The position numbers and the translations under genes are program-made. Below the pieces are notes generated by a model. That model was not told the origin of the DNA. It did no database searches and saw only the letters and a program-made list of their open reading frames with translations. From Mikania micrantha (lineage: Eukaryota > Streptophyta > Magnoliopsida > Asterales > Asteraceae), in NCBI GenBank assembly GCA_009363875.1, contig CM018690.1, forward strand, positions 36,771,445-36,835,444: a DNA stretch of 64,000 bases, given 5' to 3'. This document shows, piece after piece, positions 23,275-35,629 of this stretch (position 1 is its first letter; every line of letters starts with the position of its first letter).

Positions 23275-24006
23275 ATGCCTCCCCGTCTCCAGATTCCTCG
23301 TCGTCAGATTCCTCGTCGTCCGAGAGGTCAAAGACTTGCCCAACTCATAGCCCAACAAATGGCTGCTGCTTTACCGAATCTTGTAACCCAACTCAACGCT
23401 GCAGCCCATAACGGGCATGATGAAAATGGTAATGGCGGGAATGGTGGCAATCACACTTGCACCTTTAAACACTTCAACTCTTGCAACCCCACTACATTCA
23501 ATGGTACAGAAGGAGCCACTGGTCTTTTACAGTGGTTCGAAAGTATCGAGAACACCTTCCTCAATAGTGGTTGCCCTGAGAATCTTCGGGTACAATATGG
23601 TACAAGTGTTTTTCAAAAGAGGGCACTGACTTGGTGGAACGGTGAAAAACGTAACCGTGGTGTGGATGTTGCTATGGCACTACCTTGGGCCGATGTCAAA
23701 CAACTTATGACTGAAGAATTTTGCCCAAGAAACGAAATGAAGAAGCTCGAGGCAGAGCTTTGGAATCTTACCCAAGACAGTGGTGAAAATCTTGCATACA
23801 CGAACCGATTTCATGAGCTTAGTCTGCTTGTACCTCATATGGTCACTCCTTTATCAAGGGCCATAGAGAAGTACATTGGTGGACTACCAATGACAATCCA
23901 AGATACTGTGCTGGGCAGAAATCCTACAACTCTTGAGGATGCTATCAGACTTGCTGCAACGTTAACCGATAATCATGTCAAGGATGGTACCCTAACCAGG
24001 AAATGA
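23275..24006 (+). CDS. Element 2 gag (capsid part), unit 2
   Basis: Capsid part of the polyprotein, 243 residues from ATG 23275 to TGA 24004-24006. It starts with an arginine-rich stretch (LQIPRRQIPRRPRGQRL) and holds the plant Retrotrans_gag core (FNGTEGATGLLQWFESIENTF... WADVKQLMTEEFCPRNE). No intron is needed, unlike element 1. The stop is followed in the same frame by lysine-rich linker and the zinc knuckles, so it interrupts what is normally one polyprotein. The same TGA is present in every gag-bearing unit. Confidence 0.8.
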   Translation: MPPRLQIPRRQIPRRPRGQRLAQLIAQQMAAALPNLVTQLNAAAHNGHDENGNGGNGGNHTCTFKHFNSCNPTTFNGTEGATGLLQWFESIENTFLNSGCPENLRVQYGTSVFQKRALTWWNGEKRNRGVDVAMALPWADVKQLMTEEFCPRNEMKKLEAELWNLTQDSGENLAYTNRFHELSLLVPHMVTPLSRAIEKYIGGLPMTIQDTVLGRNPTTLEDAIRLAATLTDNHVKDGTLTRK

Positions 24007-27000
24007 AGCAAGAAAACTATCATAGGTGAATCATCCAAAACCAACCCAACTGAATCCTCATCCAAGAGCAAGAAGCGTAAAGCCAAAAACTATGCTGTAG
24101 TAACCCCTGCTACACCAGTAAACCAAATGCCTGCTCAGGTTACCAACCCTCCCAAGAAACAATATGTGGGTAATCAGCCTCTTTGCAACACATGTAGACT
24201 CCATCATCCAGCCAACGTGCCGTGTCGTATCTGTACCAACTGTGGGCGATATGGACACTTGGTAACCACTTGCAGAACCACCAGGCCTCAGTTCAACAAC
24301 CAACTTAACCAAGCCAACCAAGCCATGGGTCAAAACAACCAAGCACCACCACTTGCAATCCAAGGTCGGGCATGTTACAACTGTGGAGACCAGGGGCATT
24401 TTCGCAACCAATGCCCAAGGCTTAACCCGATAGTTCCTGTGAATCGCGGCCGTGCTTTCAACATCAATGCTAATGAAGCTCAAAACAACAACGATGTGGT
24501 GAACGGTACATTCTTAGTTGATAACCAATATGCTTCTATTCTATTTGATACGGGTGCTGATAAAAGTTTTGTATCTCTTGAATTTGAGCACTTACTTGCA
24601 AAGAATCGCACTAGACTAGAAAACACATTCACAGTAGAAGTAGCAAATGGAAACCCTATTACTATTGATTCCATCATTCTTGACGTTCCCTTAAACTTAA
24701 ATGACCATACATTCTCGATTGATCTTATACCTATGCCACTTGGAAGTTTTGACATCATAGTAGGCATGGATTGGTTAACTACTAACCGTGCTGAAATTGT
24801 ATGTGCTGAAAAGTACATTCGTATTCCTCTTTCATCTGGAAATACTTTGAACGTGTTTGGAGAAAAACCAACACGTGGGCTTAAGCTTATGTCCTGTACA
24901 ACCGCACAAAAGTACTTGCGTAAGAATTACGTGGCTTTCTTGGCTCATATTGTGAACAAGAAGGACAAGGAAAAGAAAATCGAGGATATTCCTATTATCA
25001 AAGATTTTCCTGAAGTATTTCCGGAAGAGTTACCTGGCCTTCCTCCAGTTCGACAAGTCGAATTTCGTATTGAACTTGTACATGGCGCAACTCCTGTGGC
25101 TAAGTCTCCTTATCGTCTTGCACCGTCGGAACTTCAAGAGCTAGCTAGTCAACTTCAAGAGTTTTCTGAAAAAGGCTTTATTCGTCCTAGTTCGTCACCT
25201 TGGGGAGCACCTGTATTGTTTGTGAAGAAGAAAGATGGAACGTTTCGGATGTGCATTGACTACCGTGAACTAAACAAGCTTACAATTAAGAATCGCTACC
25301 CATTACCTAGAATTGATGATCTTTTCGACCAACTTCAAGGTGCTACTTGGTTCTCTAAAATCGATCTTCGATCGGGATATCATCAACTTCGCGTTCATGA
25401 TGATGATATTCCAAAAACAGCTTTCCGCACAAGATATGGTCATTACGAATTCTTGGTTATGCCATTTGGGTTAACTAATGCACCTGCGGTCTTCATGGAT
25501 CTTATGAATCGTGTTTGCAATCCCTATTTGGACAAATTCGTAATTGTTTTCATCGATGACATCTTAATCTACTCTAAGACTAAATCTGACCATGAACAAC
25601 ATTTGCGTCTGATTTTGGATCTTTTAAAAAAGAACAACTATACGCCAAATTCTCTAAATGTGAATTTTGGCTTAAGGAAGTTCAATTCTTGGGTCACATT
25701 GTCGATGACAAGGGTGTTCATGTAGATCCTGCAAAAATTGAGGCTGTTAAGAATTGGAAGACACCAACTACCCCTACAGAAATTCGTTCATTTCTTGGTT
25801 TAGCCGGCTACTATCGGCGTTTCATATCCAATTTCTCCAAGATTGCGGTACCCCTCACTGCTCTAACGCATAAAGGGAAACCATACGAGTGGGGTCCTAA
25901 GCAAGAGAATGCATTTCAAACTCTAAAGCACATGTTATGCAATGCTCCTATCCTAACACTTCCCGATGGTAACAACGATTTCGTGGTCTACTGTGATGCA
26001 TCAAACCAAGGTCTTGGTTGCGTTCTCATGCAACGAGGCAAGGTTATTGCTTATGCATCAAGACAACTCAAAATCCATGAGAAAAACTACACGACGCACG
26101 ATCTTGAGCTTGGTGCGGTGGTTTTTGCGTTGAAAATTTGGAGGCATTATCTATATGGTACAAAGTGTGTGGTTTTCACCGATCACAAGAGCCTCCAACA
26201 CATTTTCGATCAAAAAGAACTTAACACGAGACAAAGACGTTGGGCCGAACTACTCAGCGACTACGACTGCGAGATTCGCTACCATCCTGGTAAGGCGAAT
26301 GTCGTAGCCGATGCTCTTAGTCGTAAGGACCACTCTAAGTCTATTCATCTTCGAAGTATCCAAACTCAAACCGATATCCAGTCACGTATCTCGGAAGCAC
26401 AACACATTTCAGTCACCGAGGGTAACATGTATGAAGAAATGTCATGTGGTGTTGAACTTCTTTTGGAAACTAAATCAAATGGCTTACTATATTTCTTGAA
26501 CCGTATTTGGGTTCCGAATCGCAACAATCTACGCGCTTTCATCATGAACGAGGCCCACAAGTCTCGTTATTCTATTCACCCTGGTGCGGATAAGATGTAC
26601 AAAGATCTACGCTACCAATATTGGTGGCCAGGCATGAAAAAGGACATTGCCCTTTTTGTGGCTAAATGCCTCACCTGCTCAAAAGTCAAAGCCGAGCATC
26701 AGCGACCTTCTGGTTTGCTTGAACAACCAGAGATTCCTGTTTGGAAGTGGGAAAACATAGCTATGGATTTCATTACAAAGCTCCCTCGCACTTCTAGTGG
26801 TCATGACAGTATTTGGGTGATCATTGATCGTCTTACCAAATCCGCACACTTCATACCTATTCGTGAAGACTATCGAGTTGAGAAGTTAGCTCGAATCTAC
26901 ATCAACGAAATAGTAAGTCGACATGGCGTGCCTTTGAGCATTATCTCCGATCGTGATGGTCGTTTCATCTCACATTTTTGGAAATCGCTTCAATCAATTT

Positions 27001-27830
27001 TTGGTACTCAATTAGACCTTAGCACTGCATATCACCCTCAAACAGATGGTCAATCGGAACGAACAATTCAAACACTCGAGGATATGCTAAGGTCTTGTGT
27101 CATCGATTTCGGTGGCAATTGGGATACTCATTTACCTTTGACCGAATTCTCATATAACAATAGCTACCATACAAGCATCGATATGGCACCTTTCGAAGCA
27201 CTCTATGGGCGTAAATGCCGCTCACCCATTTGTTGGAGTGAGATCGGTGAAGTCCAAATCACTGGTCCGGAGTTAATTCAAGAAACTACCGACAAAATCA
27301 TGCAAATTCGTAGAAACCTACTTGCTGCTAGAAGTCGTCAAAAGAGTTATGCTGACAAACGACGAAAGCCCCTAGAATTCAATATCGGCGATCTCGTGCT
27401 TCTCAAGGTATCACATTGGAAGGGAGTTTTCCGATTTGGGAAGAAAGGGAAACTAGCACCTCGCTACGTAGGACCGTTCAAAATTCTTGAAAGAATTGGA
27501 AAGGTGGCTTACAAGCTCGAGCTACCACAAGAGCTTAGCAACATTCATCCTACATTTCACGTATCCAACCTCAAGAAATGCTTAGCCAATGAGAACCTCC
27601 ATATTCCTCTTGATGACGTGTACATTGATGAGTCGATACACTTTGTGGAGAAACCCGTGGAGATCATGGACCGAGGAGAGAAAAAGCTCAAACGCAGTCG
27701 AATACCAATAGTCAAAGTTCGTTGGGAATCTAAGCGTGGACCTGAATTCACCTGGGAACGGGAGGATCAGATGAAACAAAAATACCCACAACTCTTTGCG
27801 GATGCAGCTGTCAACCACAATGCTAGTTGA
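24007..27830 (+). pseudogene. Element 2 pol, unit 2 (frameshifted)
   Basis: The frame reopens after the gag TGA with the nucleocapsid knuckles CTNCGRYGHLVTTC and CYNCGDQGHFRNQC, then protease (LFDTGADKSFVS, about 24541-24576), RT (FVIVFIDDILIYS, about 25536-25575) and a frame break at the TTTTAAAAAAG run (25622-25632). The second frame (from about 25633 to 27830) carries RNase H, integrase and the C-terminal domain. Relative to element 1, whose matching position reads LLKKEQLYAKF, one A is missing. Two lesions (TGA and frameshift) make it non-autonomous unless recoded. Confidence 0.85.
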
Positions 27831-27864
27831 ATTTCGGGACGAAATTCTTCTAACTGGGGGAGAC

Positions 27865-30486
27865 TGTGACATCCGTCAATTTTCAAATTTGACTTATTAA
27901 CACCGTTAATGTATTTAACGTTGGCTGTGTTCAGAAATGTAATAATTTAAATGTTTATTCTCGTTTAAAGTTTAGCAACATTCATCTATTTATATATAGT
28001 CTTGCAATTGGTAATTCTCGTAATTACACGGAATAATCAGAAACGAAAGGTATCTGTGTTTAGCCGAATAAGACAAACGCAATATATCATATATCATTAT
28101 TATTATTAAGTGATAAAATTTATGTATTTTAGTAAGTTCTAATATCTTGATAATTTACGAATAAAAATCGTTTGTAAAATAATTACCCGGTACAAGATTT
28201 AAACACCGTAATACTCAGATTATACCAGTTTTAATCTATAAATAACCAACAAGGAACAAGACAACCATCTAAATAATAAAAATAAATAAATAAACTATCT
28301 CCATACTCAACCATCAAATCCATCTTTTATTTACCCACACTTCCACTCCACCATCATTCATTTTCATTCAACTATGACAACACTCAACCATCATATCACT
28401 CAACCATCAAGATCATGCATGGACCTTCCTCTCCTTGAGCACTATAAATAGGAGTGAGATGTCACCACAAAAATTCACACCACCCACTTACAACATCACT
28501 ACTTCTATAGTTTTTCTTCATTGTGATCATCCTCCATATTATTTTCATCTTTCAAGGAAGAGAAAACAAGCTAATTTTTCTCAAGTATTATTTTCTTCCA
28601 TCATCTTCTAAGGTATATTATCCATTTTATTTCAGATTTACTCATGGATGAGTGTATGTATGCATGCATGTATACGTATATATACATATATAAATCCAAG
28701 TTTGGAATAATCTACAAACCCTAGCTGAGGCCAAGGAATGATTTCACATTCTTAGTCCCATTACATGGACGTTTGGTGATTTAAAGCTAGGTGAAACTTT
28801 TATTAAGTAATAATCTTGGATTCCAAAATTCTGGCAGAATGTTGTCATGGCTTCAACAAGTCATAAAATAGTCATAACAACTCCAAATGGAACAAACTCA
28901 AATTCCATGACTAAGTTCATTGTGTAAGCTTTCCATGAACTACTTATTCAGCTTCTAACTCGACCAAATGGTTCCACAAACAGCCTTCACAAGATTAGTG
29001 CGCGGATTTGTACCCCCTGATTTGTGCTACTGTTTAGACCTACTTAAGGTCCGAATCATGAAAACCTTTCTAAATGAAAGTTGTTCATAATATGTTAAAA
29101 TGGTAGACTGGAGAGTTTCATAATTTAACTCAAAGTTTTACTATGTCAAAAATAAACCCGAACTCACTGGAGTAAATCTGTCAAAACAGAAACTTTAAGG
29201 ACATATACTTGTGTGACTGTTTTGACCCTTTTACAAGCACAACCACGAAAAGTTTTCTAAATGAAAGTTGTTCAAAACACCTTAAAATAGTCTACTGTGA
29301 AGTTTCATAATTTTATTCAAACTACTCCTATTTTTAAAGTTCATCCGAACAAGCCGAGACAGAATCTGACCAAAAGCAGTTTTATAAACTTTGACATCTT
29401 TACATAAATATTAATCATTTTCACATATATAAATGTATATATATTTTATATACACACTTTAATGATGTGATATAATATATATACTTGTATATATTTATAT
29501 AAGTAGATTTAATTTATGGGTTTTGAAGTTGTTAAGCAAAATGGTAATTTTCCAAAATGCGTCGTTATAATGACGGAATTTTTATAAAATCCAACACTTA
29601 GTAATTTCAAGGCATTATAAAATTATATCTCATGTATAAGTTAGGACATTATTGTTTTAATAAAATCTCGACAAATAGAACACAAGCACCATCACATAAA
29701 CTATAGTAGGTCCACAAACTCAATGGAAACTCATTATGTTATAGGAACCGAGTTATAAGTCTCCACATAAACGACAATCAAGAAGTCAATCATCAATCAT
29801 ACTATGTGAGTTACATAGCCCCCCTTTCTTTTTGTTTTTGCTTATAAAATCATCGGGGCTGGAACATGTTTAACTTTGAACTATTTTCTAGCAATTCAAA
29901 CTTGTATCTATATGGATTTGAGCTATATGTCCCAACTACCATCTTAACTATACTTAACTTGTGCATTGATCATTAACTTGTGAAAGCCATACTGTTGTGA
30001 TGATAGATCTATTGAACTGACCACTCCACCCAGCCGGTGATCACACGGTACTTAACTATTTTGAGGGTAGTATGGAGTACTATGCCTAACTAGGTTAACT
30101 AAGGTTTGATCTGCAATAGTTACATGTGTATGTTTCCACATATTGCCTTATATCACTATGTTACATATGAATTGCAAATCTTATCTTTTTTGAACTGTTA
30201 ACTTTTGGTGTCAAAACCTATGTTCTCACCAACTATTTATAGTTGACCTTTGAATCTAAACATGTTTCAGGTACAAACTAGTGAAGCTATGAGGATCATG
30301 TAGGACTCTTGGGCTTAGAATAAACTTTGAACTACGAACTTGTTTAGTTATGTTATGTTTTTGAACTACTTGTATGACACTTAATTTGGAATGTAATAAA
30401 TATTATAACTTTAATAGTTGATCATGAGCCTTTGAACAGTCAACGTCACGCCCCGACGTTATTCCGCCGTCGGTTGGGGTGTGACA
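27865..30486 (+). repeat. Element 2, complete LTR (2,622 bp)
   Basis: Almost identical to 20099-22721. I saw isolated substitutions (for example ATGCTAAAATGG versus ATGTTAAAATGG near 29093) and a one-base change in a T run. It is shared by the units on both sides. Confidence 0.9.
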
Positions 30487-31039
30487 GATTGGTATCAGAG
30501 CCATGGTTATAGGGATTTAGGTTATTAGACATGACCTAGACTATAACCTAAGTTAGCTTAGGATCTTACGTGCGACTTATCTACACCTTATTTCTATCTG
30601 CATCCCTATTTTTCATCCTCATCCTTAACTACTCTTAGGAAATCCTTAAACCCTCAAAAATCAAATGTTTTTAGACTATACGTCTATTCTGTGTGAAAAT
30701 CTCGTCAAAGTCTTCGAGTTTTAAATAATAATTATAGACACATGCAATCTGGAAGGGTGATTACCTGTATCTTGGGGGTTCTGTCTAGGAAAGTGTTTCG
30801 TATAAATCCTAATCAACCGTTGGACCTGTTACACTTTCCTGGGAACTCTTGGGGTGAGTAGTCACTTATAGGCTAAAGCATGTCTCTTACAATTGTTAGA
30901 AAAACTTGAAGCAACTTTGATTAGTCCATGTGATCATCTGTTGGTTACACCCTATATGTTTTAAAATTTTCTCTTATATTATGAAATACTCTTATGAATA
31001 TTTCATATTCATCCTTTCCATGGTTTTATATTCTATAGA

Positions 31040-31771
31040 ATGCCTCCCCGTCTCCAGATTCCTCGTCGTCAGATTCCTCGTCGTCCGAGAGGTCAAAGAC
31101 TTGCCCAACTCATAGCCCAACAAATGGCTGCTGCTTTACCGAATCTTGTAACCCAACTCAACGCTGCAGCCCATAACGGGCATGATGAAAATGGTAATGG
31201 CGGGAATGGTGGCAATCACACTTGCACCTTTAAACACTTCAACTCTTGCAACCCCACTACATTCAATGGTACAGAAGGAGCCACTGGTCTTTTACAGTGG
31301 TTCGAAAGTATCGAGAACACCTTCCTCAATAGTGGTTGCCCTGAGAATCTTCGGGTACAATATGGTACAAGTGTTTTTCAAAAGAGGGCACTGACTTGGT
31401 GGAACGGTGAAAAACGTAACCGTGGTGTGGATGTTGCTATGGCACTACCTTGGGCCGATGTCAAACAACTTATGACTGAAGAATTTTGCCCAAGAAACGA
31501 AATGAAGAAGCTCGAGGCAGAGCTTTGGAATCTTACCCAAGACAGTGGTGAAAATCTTGCATACACGAACCGATTTCATGAGCTTAGTCTGCTTGTACCT
31601 CATATGGTCACTCCTTTATCAAGGGCCATAGAGAAGTACATTGGTGGACTACCAATGACAATCCAAGATACTGTGCTGGGCAGAAATCCTACAACTCTTG
31701 AGGATGCTATCAGACTTGCTGCAACGTTAACCGATAATCATGTCAAGGATGGTACCCTAACCAGGAAATGA
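31040..31771 (+). CDS. Element 2 gag (capsid part), unit 3
   Basis: Same 243-residue reading frame as 23275-24006, with the same terminating TGA at 31769-31771. I see no amino-acid difference between the two. Confidence 0.8.
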   Translation: MPPRLQIPRRQIPRRPRGQRLAQLIAQQMAAALPNLVTQLNAAAHNGHDENGNGGNGGNHTCTFKHFNSCNPTTFNGTEGATGLLQWFESIENTFLNSGCPENLRVQYGTSVFQKRALTWWNGEKRNRGVDVAMALPWADVKQLMTEEFCPRNEMKKLEAELWNLTQDSGENLAYTNRFHELSLLVPHMVTPLSRAIEKYIGGLPMTIQDTVLGRNPTTLEDAIRLAATLTDNHVKDGTLTRK

Positions 31772-34700
31772 AGCAAGAAAACTATCATAGGTGAATCATC
31801 CAAAACCAACCCAACTGAATCCTCATCCAAGAGCAAGAAGCGTAAAGCCAAAAACTATGCTGTAGTAACCCCTGCTACACCAGTAAACCAAATGCCTGCT
31901 CAGGTTACCAACCCTCCCAAGAAACAATATGTGGGTAATCAGCCTCTTTGCAACACATGTAGACTCCATCATCCAGCCAACGTGCCGTGTCGTATCTGTA
32001 CCAACTGTGGGCGATATGGACACTTGGTAACCACTTGCAGAACCACCAGGCCTCAGTTCAACAACCAACTTAACCAAGCCAACCAAGCCATGGGTCAAAA
32101 CAACCAAGCACCACCACTTGCAATCCAAGGTCGGGCATGTTACAACTGTGGAGACCAGGGGCATTTTCGCAACCAATGCCCAAGGCTTAACCCGATAGTT
32201 CCTGTGAATCGCGGCCGTGCTTTCAACATCAATGCTAATGAAGCTCAAAACAACAACGATGTGGTGAACGGTACATTCTTAGTTGATAACCAATATGCTT
32301 CTATTCTATTTGATACGGGTGCTGATAAAAGTTTTGTATCTCTTGAATTTGAGCACTTACTTGCAAAGAATCGCACTAGACTAGAAAACACATTCACAGT
32401 AGAAGTAGCAAATGGAAACCCTATTACTATTGATTCCATCATTCTTGACGTTCCCTTAAACTTAAATGACCATACATTCTCGATTGATCTTATACCTATG
32501 CCACTTGGAAGTTTTGACATCATAGTAGGCATGGATTGGTTAACTACTAACCGTGCTGAAATTGTATGTGCTGAAAAGTACATTCGTATTCCTCTTTCAT
32601 CTGGAAATACTTTGAACGTGTTTGGAGAAAAACCAACACGTGGGCTTAAGCTTATGTCCTGTACAACCGCACAAAAGTACTTGCGTAAGAATTACGTGGC
32701 TTTCTTGGCTCATATTGTGAACAAGAAGGACAAGGAAAAGAAAATCGAGGATATTCCTATTATCAAAGATTTTCCTGAAGTATTTCCGGAAGAGTTACCT
32801 GGCCTTCCTCCAGTTCGACAAGTCGAATTTCGTATTGAACTTGTACATGGCGCAACTCCTGTGGCTAAGTCTCCTTATCGTCTTGCACCGTCGGAACTTC
32901 AAGAGCTAGCTAGTCAACTTCAAGAGTTTTCTGAAAAAGGCTTTATTCGTCCTAGTTCGTCACCTTGGGGAGCACCTGTATTGTTTGTGAAGAAGAAAGA
33001 TGGAACGTTTCGGATGTGCATTGACTACCGTGAACTAAACAAGCTTACAATTAAGAATCGCTACCCATTACCTAGAATTGATGATCTTTTCGACCAACTT
33101 CAAGGTGCTACTTGGTTCTCTAAAATCGATCTTCGATCGGGATATCATCAACTTCGCGTTCATGATGATGATATTCCAAAAACAGCTTTCCGCACAAGAT
33201 ATGGTCATTACGAATTCTTGGTTATGCCATTTGGGTTAACTAATGCACCTGCGGTCTTCATGGATCTTATGAATCGTGTTTGCAATCCCTATTTGGACAA
33301 ATTCGTAATTGTTTTCATCGATGACATCTTAATCTACTCTAAGACTAAATCTGACCATGAACAACATTTGCGTCTGATTTTGGATCTTTTAAAAAAGAAC
33401 AACTATACGCCAAATTCTCTAAATGTGAATTTTGGCTTAAGGAAGTTCAATTCTTGGGTCACATTGTCGATGACAAGGGTGTTCATGTAGATCCTGCAAA
33501 AATTGAGGCTGTTAAGAATTGGAAGACACCAACTACCCCTACAGAAATTCGTTCATTTCTTGGTTTAGCCGGCTACTATCGGCGTTTCATATCCAATTTC
33601 TCCAAGATTGCGGTACCCCTCACTGCTCTAACGCATAAAGGGAAACCATACGAGTGGGGTCCTAAGCAAGAGAATGCATTTCAAACTCTAAAGCACATGT
33701 TATGCAATGCTCCTATCCTAACACTTCCCGATGGTAACAACGATTTCGTGGTCTACTGTGATGCATCAAACCAAGGTCTTGGTTGCGTTCTCATGCAACG
33801 AGGCAAGGTTATTGCTTATGCATCAAGACAACTCAAAATCCATGAGAAAAACTACACGACGCACGATCTTGAGCTTGGTGCGGTGGTTTTTGCGTTGAAA
33901 ATTTGGAGGCATTATCTATATGGTACAAAGTGTGTGGTTTTCACCGATCACAAGAGCCTCCAACACATTTTCGATCAAAAAGAACTTAACACGAGACAAA
34001 GACGTTGGGCCGAACTACTCAGCGACTACGACTGCGAGATTCGCTACCATCCTGGTAAGGCGAATGTCGTAGCCGATGCTCTTAGTCGTAAGGACCACTC
34101 TAAGTCTATTCATCTTCGAAGTATCCAAACTCAAACCGATATCCAGTCACGTATCTCGGAAGCACAACACATTTCAGTCACCGAGGGTAACATGTATGAA
34201 GAAATGTCATGTGGTGTTGAACTTCTTTTGGAAACTAAATCAAATGGCTTACTATATTTCTTGAACCGTATTTGGGTTCCGAATCGCAACAATCTACGCG
34301 CTTTCATCATGAACGAGGCCCACAAGTCTCGTTATTCTATTCACCCTGGTGCGGATAAGATGTACAAAGATCTACGCTACCAATATTGGTGGCCAGGCAT
34401 GAAAAAGGACATTGCCCTTTTTGTGGCTAAATGCCTCACCTGCTCAAAAGTCAAAGCCGAGCATCAGCGACCTTCTGGTTTGCTTGAACAACCAGAGATT
34501 CCTGTTTGGAAGTGGGAAAACATAGCTATGGATTTCATTACAAAGCTCCCTCGCACTTCTAGTGGTCATGACAGTATTTGGGTGATCATTGATCGTCTTA
34601 CCAAATCCGCACACTTCATACCTATTCGTGAAGACTATCGAGTTGAGAAGTTAGCTCGAATCTACATCAACGAAATAGTAAGTCGACATGGCGTGCCTTT

Positions 34701-35595
34701 GAGCATTATCTCCGATCGTGATGGTCGTTTCATCTCACATTTTTGGAAATCGCTTCAATCAATTTTTGGTACTCAATTAGACCTTAGCACTGCATATCAC
34801 CCTCAAACAGATGGTCAATCGGAACGAACAATTCAAACACTCGAGGATATGCTAAGGTCTTGTGTCATCGATTTCGGTGGCAATTGGGATACTCATTTAC
34901 CTTTGATCGAATTCTCATATAACAATAGCTACCATACAAGCATCGATATGGCACCTTTCGAAGCACTCTATGGGCGTAAATGCCGCTCACCCATTTGTTG
35001 GAGTGAGATCGGTGAAGTCCAAATCACTGGTCCGGAGTTAATTCAAGAAACTACCGACAAAATCATGCAAATTCGTAGAAACCTACTTGCTGCTAGAAGT
35101 CGTCAAAAGAGTTATGCTGACAAACGACGAAAGCCCCTAGAATTCAATATCGGCGATCTCGTGCTTCTCAAGGTATCACATTGGAAGGGAGTTTTCCGAT
35201 TTGGGAAGAAAGGGAAACTAGCACCTCGCTACGTAGGACCGTTCAAAATTCTTGAAAGAATTGGAAAGGTGGCTTACAAGCTCGAGCTACCACAAGAGCT
35301 TAGCAACATTCATCCTACATTTCACGTATCCAACCTCAAGAAATGCTTAGCCAATGAGAACCTCCATATTCCTCTTGATGACGTGTACATTGATGAGTCG
35401 ATACACTTTGTGGAGAAACCCGTGGAGATCATGGACCGAGGAGAGAAAAAGCTCAAACGCAGTCGAATACCAATAGTCAAAGTTCGTTGGGAATCTAAGC
35501 GTGGACCTGAATTCACCTGGGAACGGGAGGATCAGATGAAACAAAAATACCCACAACTCTTTGCGGATGCAGCTGTCAACCACAATGCTAGTTGA
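31772..35595 (+). pseudogene. Element 2 pol, unit 3 (frameshifted)
   Basis: Same organisation as 24007-27830: knuckles, protease, RT, frame break at TTTTAAAAAAG (33387-33397), RNase H, integrase, C-terminal domain. One integrase residue differs: threonine to isoleucine (ACC to ATC near 34906), just before EFSYNNSYH. Confidence 0.85.
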
Positions 35596-35629
35596 ATTTC
35601 GGGACGAAATTCTTCTAACTGGGGGAGAC

